Notes: generated by a model not told the origin, from the sequence alone. Shown: positions 7,048 through 16,075, numbered from the stretch's first letter. The stretch: 42,918 nt of DNA from JAEDES01 sp045649455 (GCA_045649455.1 JAZRPV010000015.1:1-42918), one strand, 5' to 3'. Program-made: numbers and translations.

Positions 7048-8085
7048 TTGGGAGTGTTGGATAATAAATGTCCAGCTTGTAATGCGAAGATTAATTTTAA
7101 TCCGGTAAATCAAAAATGGGATTGTGAATATTGTGGTAGTAAGTTTTCTTTAGAAGAGATGCAGCAACATAGTAATGCTAGTACTGTTGAAGCTAATACA
7201 GTTGTTGTTAATGTAGAGAAAATGGGTGAGATGGATATGTACCATTGTAATAACTGTGGTGCAGAAATTATTGCTGATGAAACAACTACTTCAACATTCT
7301 GTGTATACTGTGGAAGTACAGCAATACTTAAAAATAAAATAGATGCTGGTAGAGCGCCTAACTATATAATTCCTTTTAAAAACATAAAGGAAGATGCAAT
7401 TAAAGCATTTACTAAAATTACTAAGAATAAACCATTAGTACCTAAATGTTTTAAGGATATTAAAAATATAGAGAAGGTTACTGGTGTATATATTCCGTTT
7501 TGGGCATATGATTTAAATGCTGCGGGTGAAGTTAGTTTAACTGCAACTGATGTTACAACATGGAGTGATTCAGTATATAGATATACTAGAACAGATACAT
7601 ATTCAGTTAGAAGACATGGATATTTTGATTTTAAAAAAGTTTTGGCGGATGCTTCTAGTAGATTCAAAGATGAATTGATGGATTCAATAGAACCATTTAA
7701 TTATGATGAATTAGCACCTTATAATCATGCATATTTATCTGGTTTTTTAGCAGAAAAATATGATGTTGAAGAAGAAGTTGGGTTAGAAAGAGCAACTGAA
7801 AGAACGATGATGACTTGTAATGATTTGATTAAGTCATCAGTAAGACACGGAAGTGTAACTATTGTTAATAATGGAATGGTAATTAAACCAGATCACTGTC
7901 ACTATATAATGTTACCTGTATGGATGGTTAATATTAAATATAAAGATAAAATGTATACTTTTGCAATGAATGGACAAACTGGAAAGATGATTGGGGATAT
8001 GCCAATAGGACCTAAAGAAACAATTTTATGGTCATTAGGTATATTTATTGTTTCATTTATAATTTTCTTCTTTATGTTTGCATAG
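7048..8085 (+). CDS. TFIIB-type zinc ribbon membrane protein (YdjG-like)
   Basis: The protein is 345 aa. It opens with a zinc ribbon (CPACN at about 8-12, CEYCG at about 27-31) and has a second ribbon (CNNCG at about 67-71, CVYCG at about 84-88). A central beta-rich domain follows, then one C-terminal membrane helix (about 323-344). This is the layout of Bacillus YdjG, which with YdjH and YdjI forms a membrane complex associated with the phage-shock protein PspA. The start is TTG at 7048, preceded by AGGAAGTGA at the right spacing. The next gene begins 7 bases after the stop, so the genes are probably cotranscribed. The function is inferred from domain layout and gene order, not from a search. 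Confidence 0.78.
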   Translation: MGVLDNKCPACNAKINFNPVNQKWDCEYCGSKFSLEEMQQHSNASTVEANTVVVNVEKMGEMDMYHCNNCGAEIIADETTTSTFCVYCGSTAILKNKIDAGRAPNYIIPFKNIKEDAIKAFTKITKNKPLVPKCFKDIKNIEKVTGVYIPFWAYDLNAAGEVSLTATDVTTWSDSVYRYTRTDTYSVRRHGYFDFKKVLADASSRFKDELMDSIEPFNYDELAPYNHAYLSGFLAEKYDVEEEVGLERATERTMMTCNDLIKSSVRHGSVTIVNNGMVIKPDHCHYIMLPVWMVNIKYKDKMYTFAMNGQTGKMIGDMPIGPKETILWSLGIFIVSFIIFFFMFA

Positions 8086-8092
8086 GTGAAAT

Positions 8093-9001
8093 ATGAAAAG
8101 ATTTAAATATTTAATAGCAATTATTTTATTTAGTTGCAGTTTAGTTGTAAATGCTGAAGTATTAACTTATGAAAGAACAAAAGGAAATTATAGAGTACCT
8201 AGTGATATAACAGTTAATTCATCTAATGAGAATGCTGTACTTAGTACACCTTCTGTAGATGAAAGCGTAAAAGTATATGATTTTGCAGAATTATTAAGTG
8301 ATAGTCAAGAAGATAATTTATATGATTCAATTATTAGATTTACTAATAAGACAGGATTAGATGTAGTTATTGTTACTATAGATGATAATCCTGGTAAAAC
8401 AATTAAAAATGAAGCAGCAGATTTTTATGATTATAACTATTTCAAAACAAATGGTATTATTTTTATGATTGATATGGAAATTAGAGAATATGCTATTGTT
8501 GCAAGTGGAAGTGGTATGAGTACTTATACTGATAGTGAAATAGATTATATGTTAGATAATGCTTATCCATATATAGCTGGTAAGAATTATTATTCTGCTT
8601 TTAGAGCATTTTTAAGCGATTTAGATACTTATTATAGTACTCAAGATAATAGTTATGATTATGATGAGTATGACTTAGATGGTAATGGAACTATATTGAA
8701 TAGAATTTTTAGTGCTCTTATGGGTGCTGGTATTACTACATTAGTAATTATTCTTGTGATGGTTTTCCAATGTAGAATGGTTAGAAAAGCTAATTCTTCT
8801 AAGAGTTATTTAGTTGAAGAAACTAAGAAAATTGATAATTTAGGAGAAATAAAAACAGGAAGTCATACTACTAAAACTAGAATTCAATCAAGTAGTTCTG
8901 GTGGAAGCAGTGGAAGCTTTAGAAGTGGTGGAGGAAGTAGATCTTCATCATTTAGAGGAAGTAGTGGACGAAGTCATAGTGGCGGAAGTCGCAGATTTTA
9001 G
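8093..9001 (+). CDS. TPM-domain secreted/membrane protein (YdjH-like)
   Basis: The protein is 302 aa. It has a signal peptide (1-21, ending VNA-E), then a TPM domain (about 55-195) recognisable from VYDFAELLSDSQEDNL near the start and TGLDVVIVTIDDN, a membrane helix (about 203-226), and a Ser/Gly/Arg-rich tail (about 255-302) ending SGGSRRF. That order places the TPM domain outside and the tail in the cytoplasm. It sits 7 bases after the YdjG-like gene and ahead of the SPFH gene, in the same order as Bacillus ydjG-ydjH-ydjI. TPM domains have been called phosphatases in plants, but that activity should not be assumed here. The repetitive DNA of the tail is low-complexity coding sequence. Confidence 0.8.
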   Translation: MKRFKYLIAIILFSCSLVVNAEVLTYERTKGNYRVPSDITVNSSNENAVLSTPSVDESVKVYDFAELLSDSQEDNLYDSIIRFTNKTGLDVVIVTIDDNPGKTIKNEAADFYDYNYFKTNGIIFMIDMEIREYAIVASGSGMSTYTDSEIDYMLDNAYPYIAGKNYYSAFRAFLSDLDTYYSTQDNSYDYDEYDLDGNGTILNRIFSALMGAGITTLVIILVMVFQCRMVRKANSSKSYLVEETKKIDNLGEIKTGSHTTKTRIQSSSSGGSSGSFRSGGGSRSSSFRGSSGRSHSGGSRRF

Positions 9002-9038
9002 ATATAATAGAAATATAATAAGAAAAGAGGTTTTATAA

Positions 9039-10235
9039 ATGGGATTAATTAAAGCAGCCGTTAGTGCGGTAGGAAGTACTTTACACGATCAATGGAAAGA
9101 TTATATTAGATGTGAAGACTTAGGTAATGATATTTTAATGAGAAAGGTATCTACACCAACTGGAGTAATTTCAAAAGATAGTGCAATTCAAGTTGCCCCT
9201 GGTCAAATGGCAGTTATCTTCGATAGTGGTAGAATTTTAGATGCTACTGCAGAAGAAGGAATTTATACTTTTGATCAATCTACATCTCCATCATTCTTTG
9301 CTGGACAATTTGGACCAGTATTTAAAGAAATGTGGACAAGATTTGTATATAATGGAGCTACTAATAAAGAACAAGCAGTATTCTATTTAAATGCAAAAGA
9401 AATTATGGATAATAAATTTGGTACACCTGCACCAATTCCATTCCAAGATTGGTCTCATCCAATTCCAAATCAAATGACTGGAACTATGAGTCCATTAAGA
9501 GTAGAAGTTAAATGTTTTGGTAAATATACATTTAAAATTGCAAATCCTGCAGTATTTATGTCAAGAATTGCTGGAGTTGCTGATGAATTTAGAAAAGATA
9601 TGTTAATTGAACAAATGAGATCTGAAGTTATTGGTTCATTCCAAAATGTCTTAAATGAATTAGGAAATTCTAATCATAAAACTCCAGTACTTGAATTACC
9701 AAGTAGTACTGATGAAATTAAGAAAATTATGGATGAAAAAGTATTCGATCAACCAATTCGTGATCGTGGACTTAGTATTGTAGGGTTCATTGTTGAGTCA
9801 GTTACATTAGATGAAGAAAGTGAAAAGAAAATTGATAACTATGAATTATCATCTAATAGTTTCATGCAACAAGGAACACTTGTTGGAGCATATGCTAATG
9901 CTGTTCAAGATGCTGCAAACAATGCTGGTGGTGCTATGAATGGATTCATGGGTGTTGGTATGATGAATATGGCAAGTGGAGGAATGTTCGGAGGAGTTCA
10001 ACAAAATGCTATGATGAATAACAATGGGGCTACTCAACAATATAATCCATATCCACAACAAGGTGGACAAAATGTTCCTACTCATCCTGGTGTAGTAGTT
10101 AGTGCACCTGCAAATGCTGAAGAGTTAGATGCTGGAGATGATGCTGGAGTTATGGCATTCTGTCCTCAATGTGGAAATAAGAATGATAACGGAGCAAAAT
10201 TCTGTTCTAACTGCGGAAATAAATTAACTAAATAA
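9039..10235 (+). CDS. SPFH-domain protein with C-terminal zinc ribbon (YdjI-like)
   Basis: The protein is 398 aa. The N-terminal two thirds (about 20-270) is an SPFH/band-7-type domain of the YdjI/virion-core-like group, with segments such as DSAIQVAPGQMAVIFDSG and EVKCFGKYTFKI. There is no N-terminal membrane helix, so it probably attaches to the membrane peripherally. A Gly/Ala/Met/Asn/Gln-rich linker (about 280-350) leads to a zinc ribbon (FCPQCG and FCSNCG, about 373-394). In Bacillus YdjI forms assemblies with YdjG and YdjH that recruit PspA. The ATG follows AAGAGG. A strong terminator ends the operon right after this gene. Confidence 0.85.
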   Translation: MGLIKAAVSAVGSTLHDQWKDYIRCEDLGNDILMRKVSTPTGVISKDSAIQVAPGQMAVIFDSGRILDATAEEGIYTFDQSTSPSFFAGQFGPVFKEMWTRFVYNGATNKEQAVFYLNAKEIMDNKFGTPAPIPFQDWSHPIPNQMTGTMSPLRVEVKCFGKYTFKIANPAVFMSRIAGVADEFRKDMLIEQMRSEVIGSFQNVLNELGNSNHKTPVLELPSSTDEIKKIMDEKVFDQPIRDRGLSIVGFIVESVTLDEESEKKIDNYELSSNSFMQQGTLVGAYANAVQDAANNAGGAMNGFMGVGMMNMASGGMFGGVQQNAMMNNNGATQQYNPYPQQGGQNVPTHPGVVVSAPANAEELDAGDDAGVMAFCPQCGNKNDNGAKFCSNCGNKLTK

Positions 10236-10240
10236 TAATA

Positions 10241-10270
10241 AGGTTAAGATTTATTTCTTAACCTTTTTTT
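10241..10270 (+). terminator. Strong rho-independent terminator
   Basis: AGGTTAAGA-TTTATT-TCTTAACCT perfect 9-bp stem followed by a T-run, ending the ydjGHI-like unit. Confidence 0.92.
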
Positions 10271-10284
10271 GATAAGGAGGATAT

Positions 10285-11358
10285 ATGAAGGATGATACAG
10301 TAAAAGGTTTCTTTGGAGGAATGGCTCTTTTTCAAATCATTGGAAATATACTTTGTTGGTTTAATGTAAATGGTTTGGCTAAGGATTATTTAAAATTATT
10401 AAAAACTGATTTAGAAACATTTGGTCCAGAAATTGCAGCAGAGTTAGAACAAATATTTACTTTAAATTTTGCAACTAATTATGTTATTTTTGCCTCTGGT
10501 ATATGTGCAATGATTGGTATAGCATTACTTACTATGGTTATTAATGGAAATTTCTTTAAGAAAAAAGGATTATCATTTTTCTTAATAGTAATGATGATAT
10601 TATTAACTGTTAGTAATATAGCTACTAAAGTTTCATATATTGGGTTATTTTCATTATTATTTATGAAAACTGAAAAGAAAGAAAAGAAAAAAGAGTCTAT
10701 TGAACAAGTAAAAATAATTCAGTTAACAAAGAAAGATTTATTATTAAGTATTTTGTTGATTGTAGTATATTTTAGTCAATTCTTTTTAGATGTGTTTAGT
10801 GAAAATGTTAGAATATATGCTGGAATTGGTTATTATTTAATTACTTTTGGTTTATGTTTATATACTTTTTGGGATCATTATAAAAGATGTTTTGAGTCTT
10901 TGAAAAATAATTTTAAGATATATATTAAATATGTTTTTAAGATGTGGGGAGTTATGTTACTTGCTAGTTTAGGGGCTGCATTTATAGTAATGGCTTTAAA
11001 TGGTAATACGCAAAGTGCTAATCAAGAAGCATTAAATACAATGCCATTATGGTTTATGATACCAGTTGCTTGTATTTGGGCTCCTATAGTAGAAGAGGCT
11101 ATATTTAGAGGTATTATTAGAAGATTTATATCAAACGATGTAGTATTTGTAATTGTATCTAGTATAACTTTTGGATTACTTCATACAGTTGGACAAGAAG
11201 CAACTTTATACTTAACAATAGTACAATCATTACAATATATGGCTATGGGAGCTGTTATGGCTATAGCGTATGTTAAAACTAATAATATTATGACTAATAT
11301 GGGTGTACATTGTGTACAAAATACATTTAGTACAATTATGCTTAGTATTTTAAAATAA
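10285..11358 (+). CDS. CPBP family intramembrane metalloprotease
   Basis: This is a multi-pass membrane protein of 357 aa in the CAAX-protease/bacteriocin-processing (CPBP, Abi) family. Hydrophobic helices are spread along the whole length. The conserved motifs lie in the C-terminal half: the Glu-Glu motif EEAIFRG (about 269-275), the Phe/His motif FGLLHT (about 296-301), and a last motif containing HCVQN (about 342-346). These residues bind the catalytic metal within the membrane. The N-terminal 130 residues carry extra helices ahead of the core. The ATG follows AAGGAGG. Members cleave prenylated proteins or bacteriocin precursors, or act in immunity; no such substrate is nearby. It has terminators before and after it. 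Confidence 0.87.
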   Translation: MKDDTVKGFFGGMALFQIIGNILCWFNVNGLAKDYLKLLKTDLETFGPEIAAELEQIFTLNFATNYVIFASGICAMIGIALLTMVINGNFFKKKGLSFFLIVMMILLTVSNIATKVSYIGLFSLLFMKTEKKEKKKESIEQVKIIQLTKKDLLLSILLIVVYFSQFFLDVFSENVRIYAGIGYYLITFGLCLYTFWDHYKRCFESLKNNFKIYIKYVFKMWGVMLLASLGAAFIVMALNGNTQSANQEALNTMPLWFMIPVACIWAPIVEEAIFRGIIRRFISNDVVFVIVSSITFGLLHTVGQEATLYLTIVQSLQYMAMGAVMAIAYVKTNNIMTNMGVHCVQNTFSTIMLSILK

Positions 11359-11360
11359 GA

Positions 11361-11385
11361 AAATCGTGATGTTCACGATTTTTTT
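11361..11385 (+). terminator. Rho-independent terminator
   Basis: AAATCGTGA-TGT-TCACGATTT perfect stem followed by T residues. Confidence 0.9.
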
Positions 11386-11434
11386 GTATATAAATCAATA
11401 ATTTTGTTCACTATTTAAGTAAGGGTGATGCAAT

Positions 11435-11463
11435 TTGACAAAAAGAATGAGTAGTGCTAGAAT
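11435..11463 (+). promoter_or_regulatory. Near-consensus sigma-A promoter
   Basis: TTGACA (11435-11440), a 17-base spacer, and TAGAAT (11458-11463). It lies 35 bases before the ATG at 11498. The TTG that could be mistaken for a start codon of the downstream gene is part of this -35 box. Confidence 0.85.
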
Positions 11464-11497
11464 ATATAACTGTCACATGAACAAAGAGGTGTTTTTA

Positions 11498-12184
11498 ATG
11501 TTTAATAGTGAACAACAAATTTTTATGGCATGTTCGGAGGAACCGTCCCTGATTTTCAACCTAGTTAAAAGAGGTTGTTATGAAATGGTTGAAGAACTTG
11601 TTGATACGAATGTAGTAAATGTAAATGTTTGTGATAACATGGGTAATGATTTAGTTACTAGAATGTTAAAAGCAAAACAATATGACCTAGTATTAAAGTT
11701 TATGAAAAAAAGAAATTGGGATGTTAATCACCAAAATGATGATGGTAATACGTTTGGTCACATTTTAGCTTTAGATGATTCATTTGCTGCACTTAAAATC
11801 GTAGAACAATTAACTAAGAAGAAGAATTATATTCCTAATCTGAAGAATAATAAAGGTGAGACTGTATTAGATAGAGCGATTAATAATAACTATATCTTTA
11901 CAGCATTTAAAATCCTAGAAGATAAAAGATTTAATAATATCGATGTTATTTCTTTTAAGAAATTATGTAATTCATGTGTAAAAAATACTTATTATGGTAA
12001 GTATGCTAAATTAAATAACTTAGAAATTATAGTTACTAATTTAGAAAAGAAAGATCTTGATAGTACATTAAAAAATGTAGTAGAAGAAATTTCTGATAAT
12101 ATGGATGTTATTAAAACAGAAATAATGAAAAATAAATCATTATTATTAGATAGTATTATTGATTCATCAATAGTATATGTATAA
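11498..12184 (+). CDS. Ankyrin-repeat protein
   Basis: The protein is 228 aa and soluble. It carries about four ankyrin-type repeats. Visible repeat features are CDNMGNDLVTRML (about 47-59), then QNDDGNTFGHILAL (about 80-93) and LKNNKGETVLDRAINNNY (about 115-132), each with the Asx-Gly turn and helix start typical of ankyrin. Upstream in-frame starts (TTG 11435, ATG 11447) are rejected because they lie within a near-consensus promoter. The ATG at 11498 has AGAGGTG six bases before it. Ankyrin repeats bind other proteins; the partner is unknown. It has its own promoter and terminator, and the neighbour downstream is a large TPR-like protein. Confidence 0.78.
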   Translation: MFNSEQQIFMACSEEPSLIFNLVKRGCYEMVEELVDTNVVNVNVCDNMGNDLVTRMLKAKQYDLVLKFMKKRNWDVNHQNDDGNTFGHILALDDSFAALKIVEQLTKKKNYIPNLKNNKGETVLDRAINNNYIFTAFKILEDKRFNNIDVISFKKLCNSCVKNTYYGKYAKLNNLEIIVTNLEKKDLDSTLKNVVEEISDNMDVIKTEIMKNKSLLLDSIIDSSIVYV

Positions 12185-12212
12185 TAACCAACTTGTGTTG
12201 GTTATTTTTTTT
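12183..12212 (+). terminator. Rho-independent terminator
   Basis: AATAACCAAC-TTGT-GTTGGTTATT perfect 10-bp stem followed by a T-run. Confidence 0.92.
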
Positions 12213-12255
12213 GTGTTATTATAAATGTATCTATAATTACGAAGGTGGGAACGAG

Positions 12256-14277
12256 ATGGTTAATTTTAAAATTGAAATGAGTATTTATGATAAATTTATA
12301 GATAATAAAGAACTTAGTACTAAAGAATTATTAGAACTTGGTTTAAATAGTCATGATCTTACTAAATTAGTTAATGAAGGTAAGATTAGAAGAGTTAGAC
12401 GTGGTTTTTATGATTTAGATAAATGTGATGGGTTATTTAATTATGCTAGTATTTTAGCTAGTAGAAAATATAAAAATTATGAAAGATTTCAACAAGCAAT
12501 TAAAAGATGTTTAGAGATAGATCCTAATAATGGGAAAGTTCATACGAGATTATTTTTAGATTCGCTACATAAAAATAATTTTGAACAAGCGATTGAAAGT
12601 ATTAAAGTATTAAGTAATGGTGAAAATGAGGCTTATAATAGAGATGCTAATTTATGGTTATTTATGTTAAGCTTTATAACTGAATTGCCTGATGATTTAA
12701 GAGAAAAAGTTAGTAGTTTAAAACTAGAAGATGTTTTAACTTTAGAAGATGATTTAAGATATGAAGATAAATTAAGTCAAAATAAAATTAGAAGTAATAT
12801 TTTTAACTATAAGTTTAGTCAAGCTAGTGATACTTTAAGTAGTTTGGATATAAAAAAGAAACCTATATATATTTTAATTACTGAGAAATTATTAAGTATG
12901 GTTAAATATTATGATATTAAAAATCAAAATAATATAAGTAATTTACTTGTAGATGGAAAATATGATGAAGTAAGAGAATTATTAATTAAGAACAGAGATT
13001 TACATGGCCTTTCTGTTAGTGATAAAGAAATATTAATAATATTAGAAGATTTAATTGGTGTTATTAATGATAAGAAAATTCCTGGAGTAGAAAATATGCC
13101 TGATAGTGATTATTTATTTGTAGAGATTCAAAAACATAATTATGAAAGAGCATTACAATTATATAGAGATTTTTCTGTTAAGAATGTTTCTAGAAGTGTT
13201 AAGAGTGTAGGCTTATTATTAGAAAGAATAAATGAAGAAATATTAAAATTAAGAAAAGAAGATTTACCTAGAACATTAAGTGTAGGTAGTGATGTTTTTG
13301 TAGGTATTACTAATTCTTTACAAAGTGGTGATGTTGATAAGGCATTCTTATTACTTGATCAATATTTAGAAAGTATTAATAAAAAACAATATAAAAATTA
13401 TATTGCTAATCTAATTAAATTAGATGTTTTAAATGGAGATAGAGGATTTGTTGAATCTATGCATGAATTATCATGTGTTGGAAGAGATAGAGAATTATTT
13501 GATGTAGCTTTGTATATTCAAGATTTTTATTTTAATTTAATTAATAAGAATTTTATGAAGGCTGCAGTATATTTAAATTTAATTAGTATGTCTAAATCAC
13601 TTGGTGGAGTAGAAGTTGAAGTTAGTCAAATGAGAAGAACTTTAATAGATGAGGCTTTTAAAAATAATATTAAAGAAAGTGATTTAGGACTTCTTAGTGT
13701 AGAAGATTTAGTTGTAGTTGAAGAAGATTTAAGTGAAGAGATTGTTGCTCCTGAGATGGAAGATTTACCTATTACATATACTTTAGGAGATGCGATAGAT
13801 GATGTTGTTAATGAAGTTAATTTACTTATGTTAGAACCAATGAGTGATGAAGAAATTGATTTTGTTACAGAGACATGTCAAGCTACTGATTGTGTTCAAA
13901 GTATTGTTATTGAAGAAGAGGATGGTTCTAAAAGAGTATTCTTAAGATATTATGACAAGAATGGTCCTTATGTAGATATATCTGGTACTTTAAGACTTGC
14001 TAATTATAAATATAAGAATAGAGAATATGAAGAAGCTATTGAATTATTTGAAAGAGTATTACCTAAAATAGAAAATCCTAGAAGTTTTATTTATAGTAAA
14101 CTTGGTATTGCTTATAGAAATATTACTAAAGATAATGATTATTCTAAAGCAATTGATTATTTAACTTTAGCAACTGCTGCAAGTTCATCTGAAGAGGATG
14201 TTAGAGATTATACAGATTTAATTAATAAATTAAAATTTAGAACTAATTATAATGGTGTTGTTCTTACTAAGAAATAA
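12256..14277 (+). CDS. Large helical-repeat (TPR-like) protein with N-terminal winged-helix-like segment
   Basis: The protein is 673 aa with no signal peptide or membrane helix. Residues 15-55 (LSTKELLELGLNSHDLTKLV, then GKIRRVRRGFYDL) resemble the small winged-helix segment seen at the N terminus of AbiEi-type antitoxin regulators. The rest is almost entirely helical. Helix pairs resembling TPR units occur around residues 60-120 (FQQAIKRCLEIDPNNGKVHT) and at the C terminus (about 580-660, EEAIELFERVLPKI and SKAIDYLTLATAASS). An acidic linker is at about 495-540. The ATG at 12256 is chosen because AAGGTGGG precedes it; an upstream frame extension has no binding site. DNA or protein scaffolding is possible; I do not recognise an exact family. 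Confidence 0.68.
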   Translation: MVNFKIEMSIYDKFIDNKELSTKELLELGLNSHDLTKLVNEGKIRRVRRGFYDLDKCDGLFNYASILASRKYKNYERFQQAIKRCLEIDPNNGKVHTRLFLDSLHKNNFEQAIESIKVLSNGENEAYNRDANLWLFMLSFITELPDDLREKVSSLKLEDVLTLEDDLRYEDKLSQNKIRSNIFNYKFSQASDTLSSLDIKKKPIYILITEKLLSMVKYYDIKNQNNISNLLVDGKYDEVRELLIKNRDLHGLSVSDKEILIILEDLIGVINDKKIPGVENMPDSDYLFVEIQKHNYERALQLYRDFSVKNVSRSVKSVGLLLERINEEILKLRKEDLPRTLSVGSDVFVGITNSLQSGDVDKAFLLLDQYLESINKKQYKNYIANLIKLDVLNGDRGFVESMHELSCVGRDRELFDVALYIQDFYFNLINKNFMKAAVYLNLISMSKSLGGVEVEVSQMRRTLIDEAFKNNIKESDLGLLSVEDLVVVEEDLSEEIVAPEMEDLPITYTLGDAIDDVVNEVNLLMLEPMSDEEIDFVTETCQATDCVQSIVIEEEDGSKRVFLRYYDKNGPYVDISGTLRLANYKYKNREYEEAIELFERVLPKIENPRSFIYSKLGIAYRNITKDNDYSKAIDYLTLATAASSSEEDVRDYTDLINKLKFRTNYNGVVLTKK

Positions 14278-14334
14278 ATTGATTTTTAAGGGGATTTCAG
14301 TTATTATATTGTGAGTAGAAATGGGAGTGGTTAT

Positions 14335-15750
14335 ATGCATTTACCTGATTATAAAGAGGCTAGAACTAGAGATAAGAGAGAATATAAGAGAGTAGAATAT
14401 TCTTTTAGTGATGATATTAAAAATAAATATATTGGTAAGAAGTTTCATTTAAAGACTTATGGATGTCAAATGAATGAACATGATAGTGAGAATATTGAAG
14501 CATTACTTGTTGCTTTAGGTTTTTCTAAAGTAGATGATTATTTAGATGCTGATTTAGTACTATTAAATACATGTTCTATTCGTGAGAATGCTCATAATAA
14601 AGCATTTGGTATGCTTGGTAGATTAAAGCACCTTAAACAAGAAAAAAAAGACCTTATAGTTGGTCTTTGTGGATGTATGGCTCAAGAAGCTTCTGTTGTT
14701 GAAGAAATTATGAGAGATTATAAATTTGTTAATTTTGTATTTGGTACTCATAATATGCATCAATTACCTGAAATTATTGATAAAGCGATTGAAGAAAATA
14801 AGCAACAAATAGAAGTTTATTCTAGAGAAGGGGACTTAATTGAAGGATTACCTGTTGTTAGAGCGAATAACTATAAAGCATATGTAAATATTATTTATGG
14901 ATGTAATAAATTCTGTACTTATTGTATTGTTCCATATACTAGAGGGATGGAAAGAAGTAGAGAAAAAGAAGATATCTTAAAAGAAGTAGATGAATTAATT
15001 AAAGATGGTTATAAAGAAATTACTTTACTTGGACAAAATGTTAATGCTTATGGAAAAGATTTATATGATGATTATACTTTAGGGGATTTATTAGAAGAGA
15101 TTGCTTTAAAAGATATTCCAAGAGTTAGATTTATGACTTCTCATCCATGGGATTTTACAGATAGAATGGTTGAAGTAATTGGTAAATATAAAAATATTAT
15201 GCCAAGTGTACATTTACCTGTACAAAGTGGTTCTAGTAGAATTTTAAAATTAATGGGAAGACGTTATACTAAAGAAAGTTATTTAGAATTATTTAATAAG
15301 ATTAAAGAAGTAGTTCCTGGAGTTAGTATATCAACTGATATTATTGTTGGATTCCCAGGAGAGACTGAAGAAGATTTCTTAGAGACTTTAGATTTAGTTA
15401 ATCAATGTAAATATGATAATGCTTTTACTTTTATCTTTTCTAAAAGAGAAGGAACACCTGCTTGTAAGTTAGATGATCCAGTAGAATTAAAAGAAAAAGA
15501 AGAAAGATTACAAAGATTAAATGAAGTTGTTAATAAATATTTTTTAGAAAATAATAAGAAATTAGAAGGTAAGATTTTACCAGTATTAGTAGAGGGTGTA
15601 TCTGATAAGAAAAATATGTATTTTGGATATAGTGATACTAATAAACTTATTAACTTTGAAAGTGATAGGGAAATTGAAGTTGGAAGTATTGTTAATGTAG
15701 AGATTACTTCTGCTAAGACTTGGAGTTTAGATGGAAGAGAAGTTAAATAA
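14335..15750 (+). CDS. miaB: tRNA-2-methylthio-N6-dimethylallyladenosine37 synthase
   Basis: This radical-SAM methylthiotransferase adds the 2-methylthio group to i6A37 of tRNAs that read UNN codons. The 471-aa protein has the N-terminal UPF0004 domain with three cluster cysteines (Cys44, Cys80, Cys114), the radical-SAM motif CNKFCTYC (Cys190, Cys194, Cys197), and a C-terminal TRAM-like RNA-binding domain (about 410-470). The ATG at 14335 is preferred over a GTG 24 bases upstream because GGGAGTGG lies four bases before it, while the GTG has its nearest purine-rich site about 15 bases away. The 3' end overlaps ricA by 20 bases, as expected for a miaB(ymcB)-ricA(ymcA) pair. Confidence 0.95.
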   Translation: MHLPDYKEARTRDKREYKRVEYSFSDDIKNKYIGKKFHLKTYGCQMNEHDSENIEALLVALGFSKVDDYLDADLVLLNTCSIRENAHNKAFGMLGRLKHLKQEKKDLIVGLCGCMAQEASVVEEIMRDYKFVNFVFGTHNMHQLPEIIDKAIEENKQQIEVYSREGDLIEGLPVVRANNYKAYVNIIYGCNKFCTYCIVPYTRGMERSREKEDILKEVDELIKDGYKEITLLGQNVNAYGKDLYDDYTLGDLLEEIALKDIPRVRFMTSHPWDFTDRMVEVIGKYKNIMPSVHLPVQSGSSRILKLMGRRYTKESYLELFNKIKEVVPGVSISTDIIVGFPGETEEDFLETLDLVNQCKYDNAFTFIFSKREGTPACKLDDPVELKEKEERLQRLNEVVNKYFLENNKKLEGKILPVLVEGVSDKKNMYFGYSDTNKLINFESDREIEVGSIVNVEITSAKTWSLDGREVK

Positions 15751-16048
15751 CTTAGTAGAGTACATTACTAATACATTTGAGTATAAGGAATGTATTCGTT
15801 TAAAAGAATTAATGAAATCTAATGAAGAGATTTGTTTGTTAGTAGAAGAAGTAAAATCTTTACAAAAGAAATATGTACGTAGTTTAGAAGATGAAAATAA
15901 AAAAAAAGAACTTGATGAAGTTCTTGATAAATTAAATAATATTCCAATTTATTGTGATTATTTAAAATATTTAGATAAAGTTAATCAAATGATTAGTTAT
16001 GTTAATGATGAAATGAATGATTACTTTTATAAATTATTAAATGAATAA
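15731..16048 (+). CDS. ricA: YlbF/YmcA family regulator (RicA-like)
   Basis: This is a small all-helical protein of 105 aa of the YlbF/YmcA family, matching it in length and pattern (EYKECIRLKELMKSNEEI near the start, then LQKKYVRS). In Bacillus RicA works with RicF and RicT as a complex that promotes RNase Y-dependent RNA maturation and affects sporulation, competence and biofilm formation. The ATG lies inside the end of miaB, with TGGAG six bases before it, so translation is probably coupled. The assignment to ricA rather than ylbF rests on the position directly after miaB, as in Bacillus, with cotE nearby. ricF and ricT are not in the window. Confidence 0.85.
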   Translation: MEEKLNNLVEYITNTFEYKECIRLKELMKSNEEICLLVEEVKSLQKKYVRSLEDENKKKELDEVLDKLNNIPIYCDYLKYLDKVNQMISYVNDEMNDYFYKLLNE

Positions 16049-16075
16049 AAAAGAACACTTGTGTGTTCTTTTTTT
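16047..16075. terminator. Bidirectional terminator between convergent genes
   Basis: GAACAC-TTGT-GTGTTC hairpin flanked by A-run on the left and T-run on the right. It can serve both ricA (rightward) and the phospholipase-like gene (leftward). Confidence 0.85.

Noticed and set aside
8880..9000. Short repeats resembling a repeat array
   Set aside because: They encode the Ser/Gly/Arg-rich tail of the TPM protein; there are no uniform repeats and spacers as in CRISPR.
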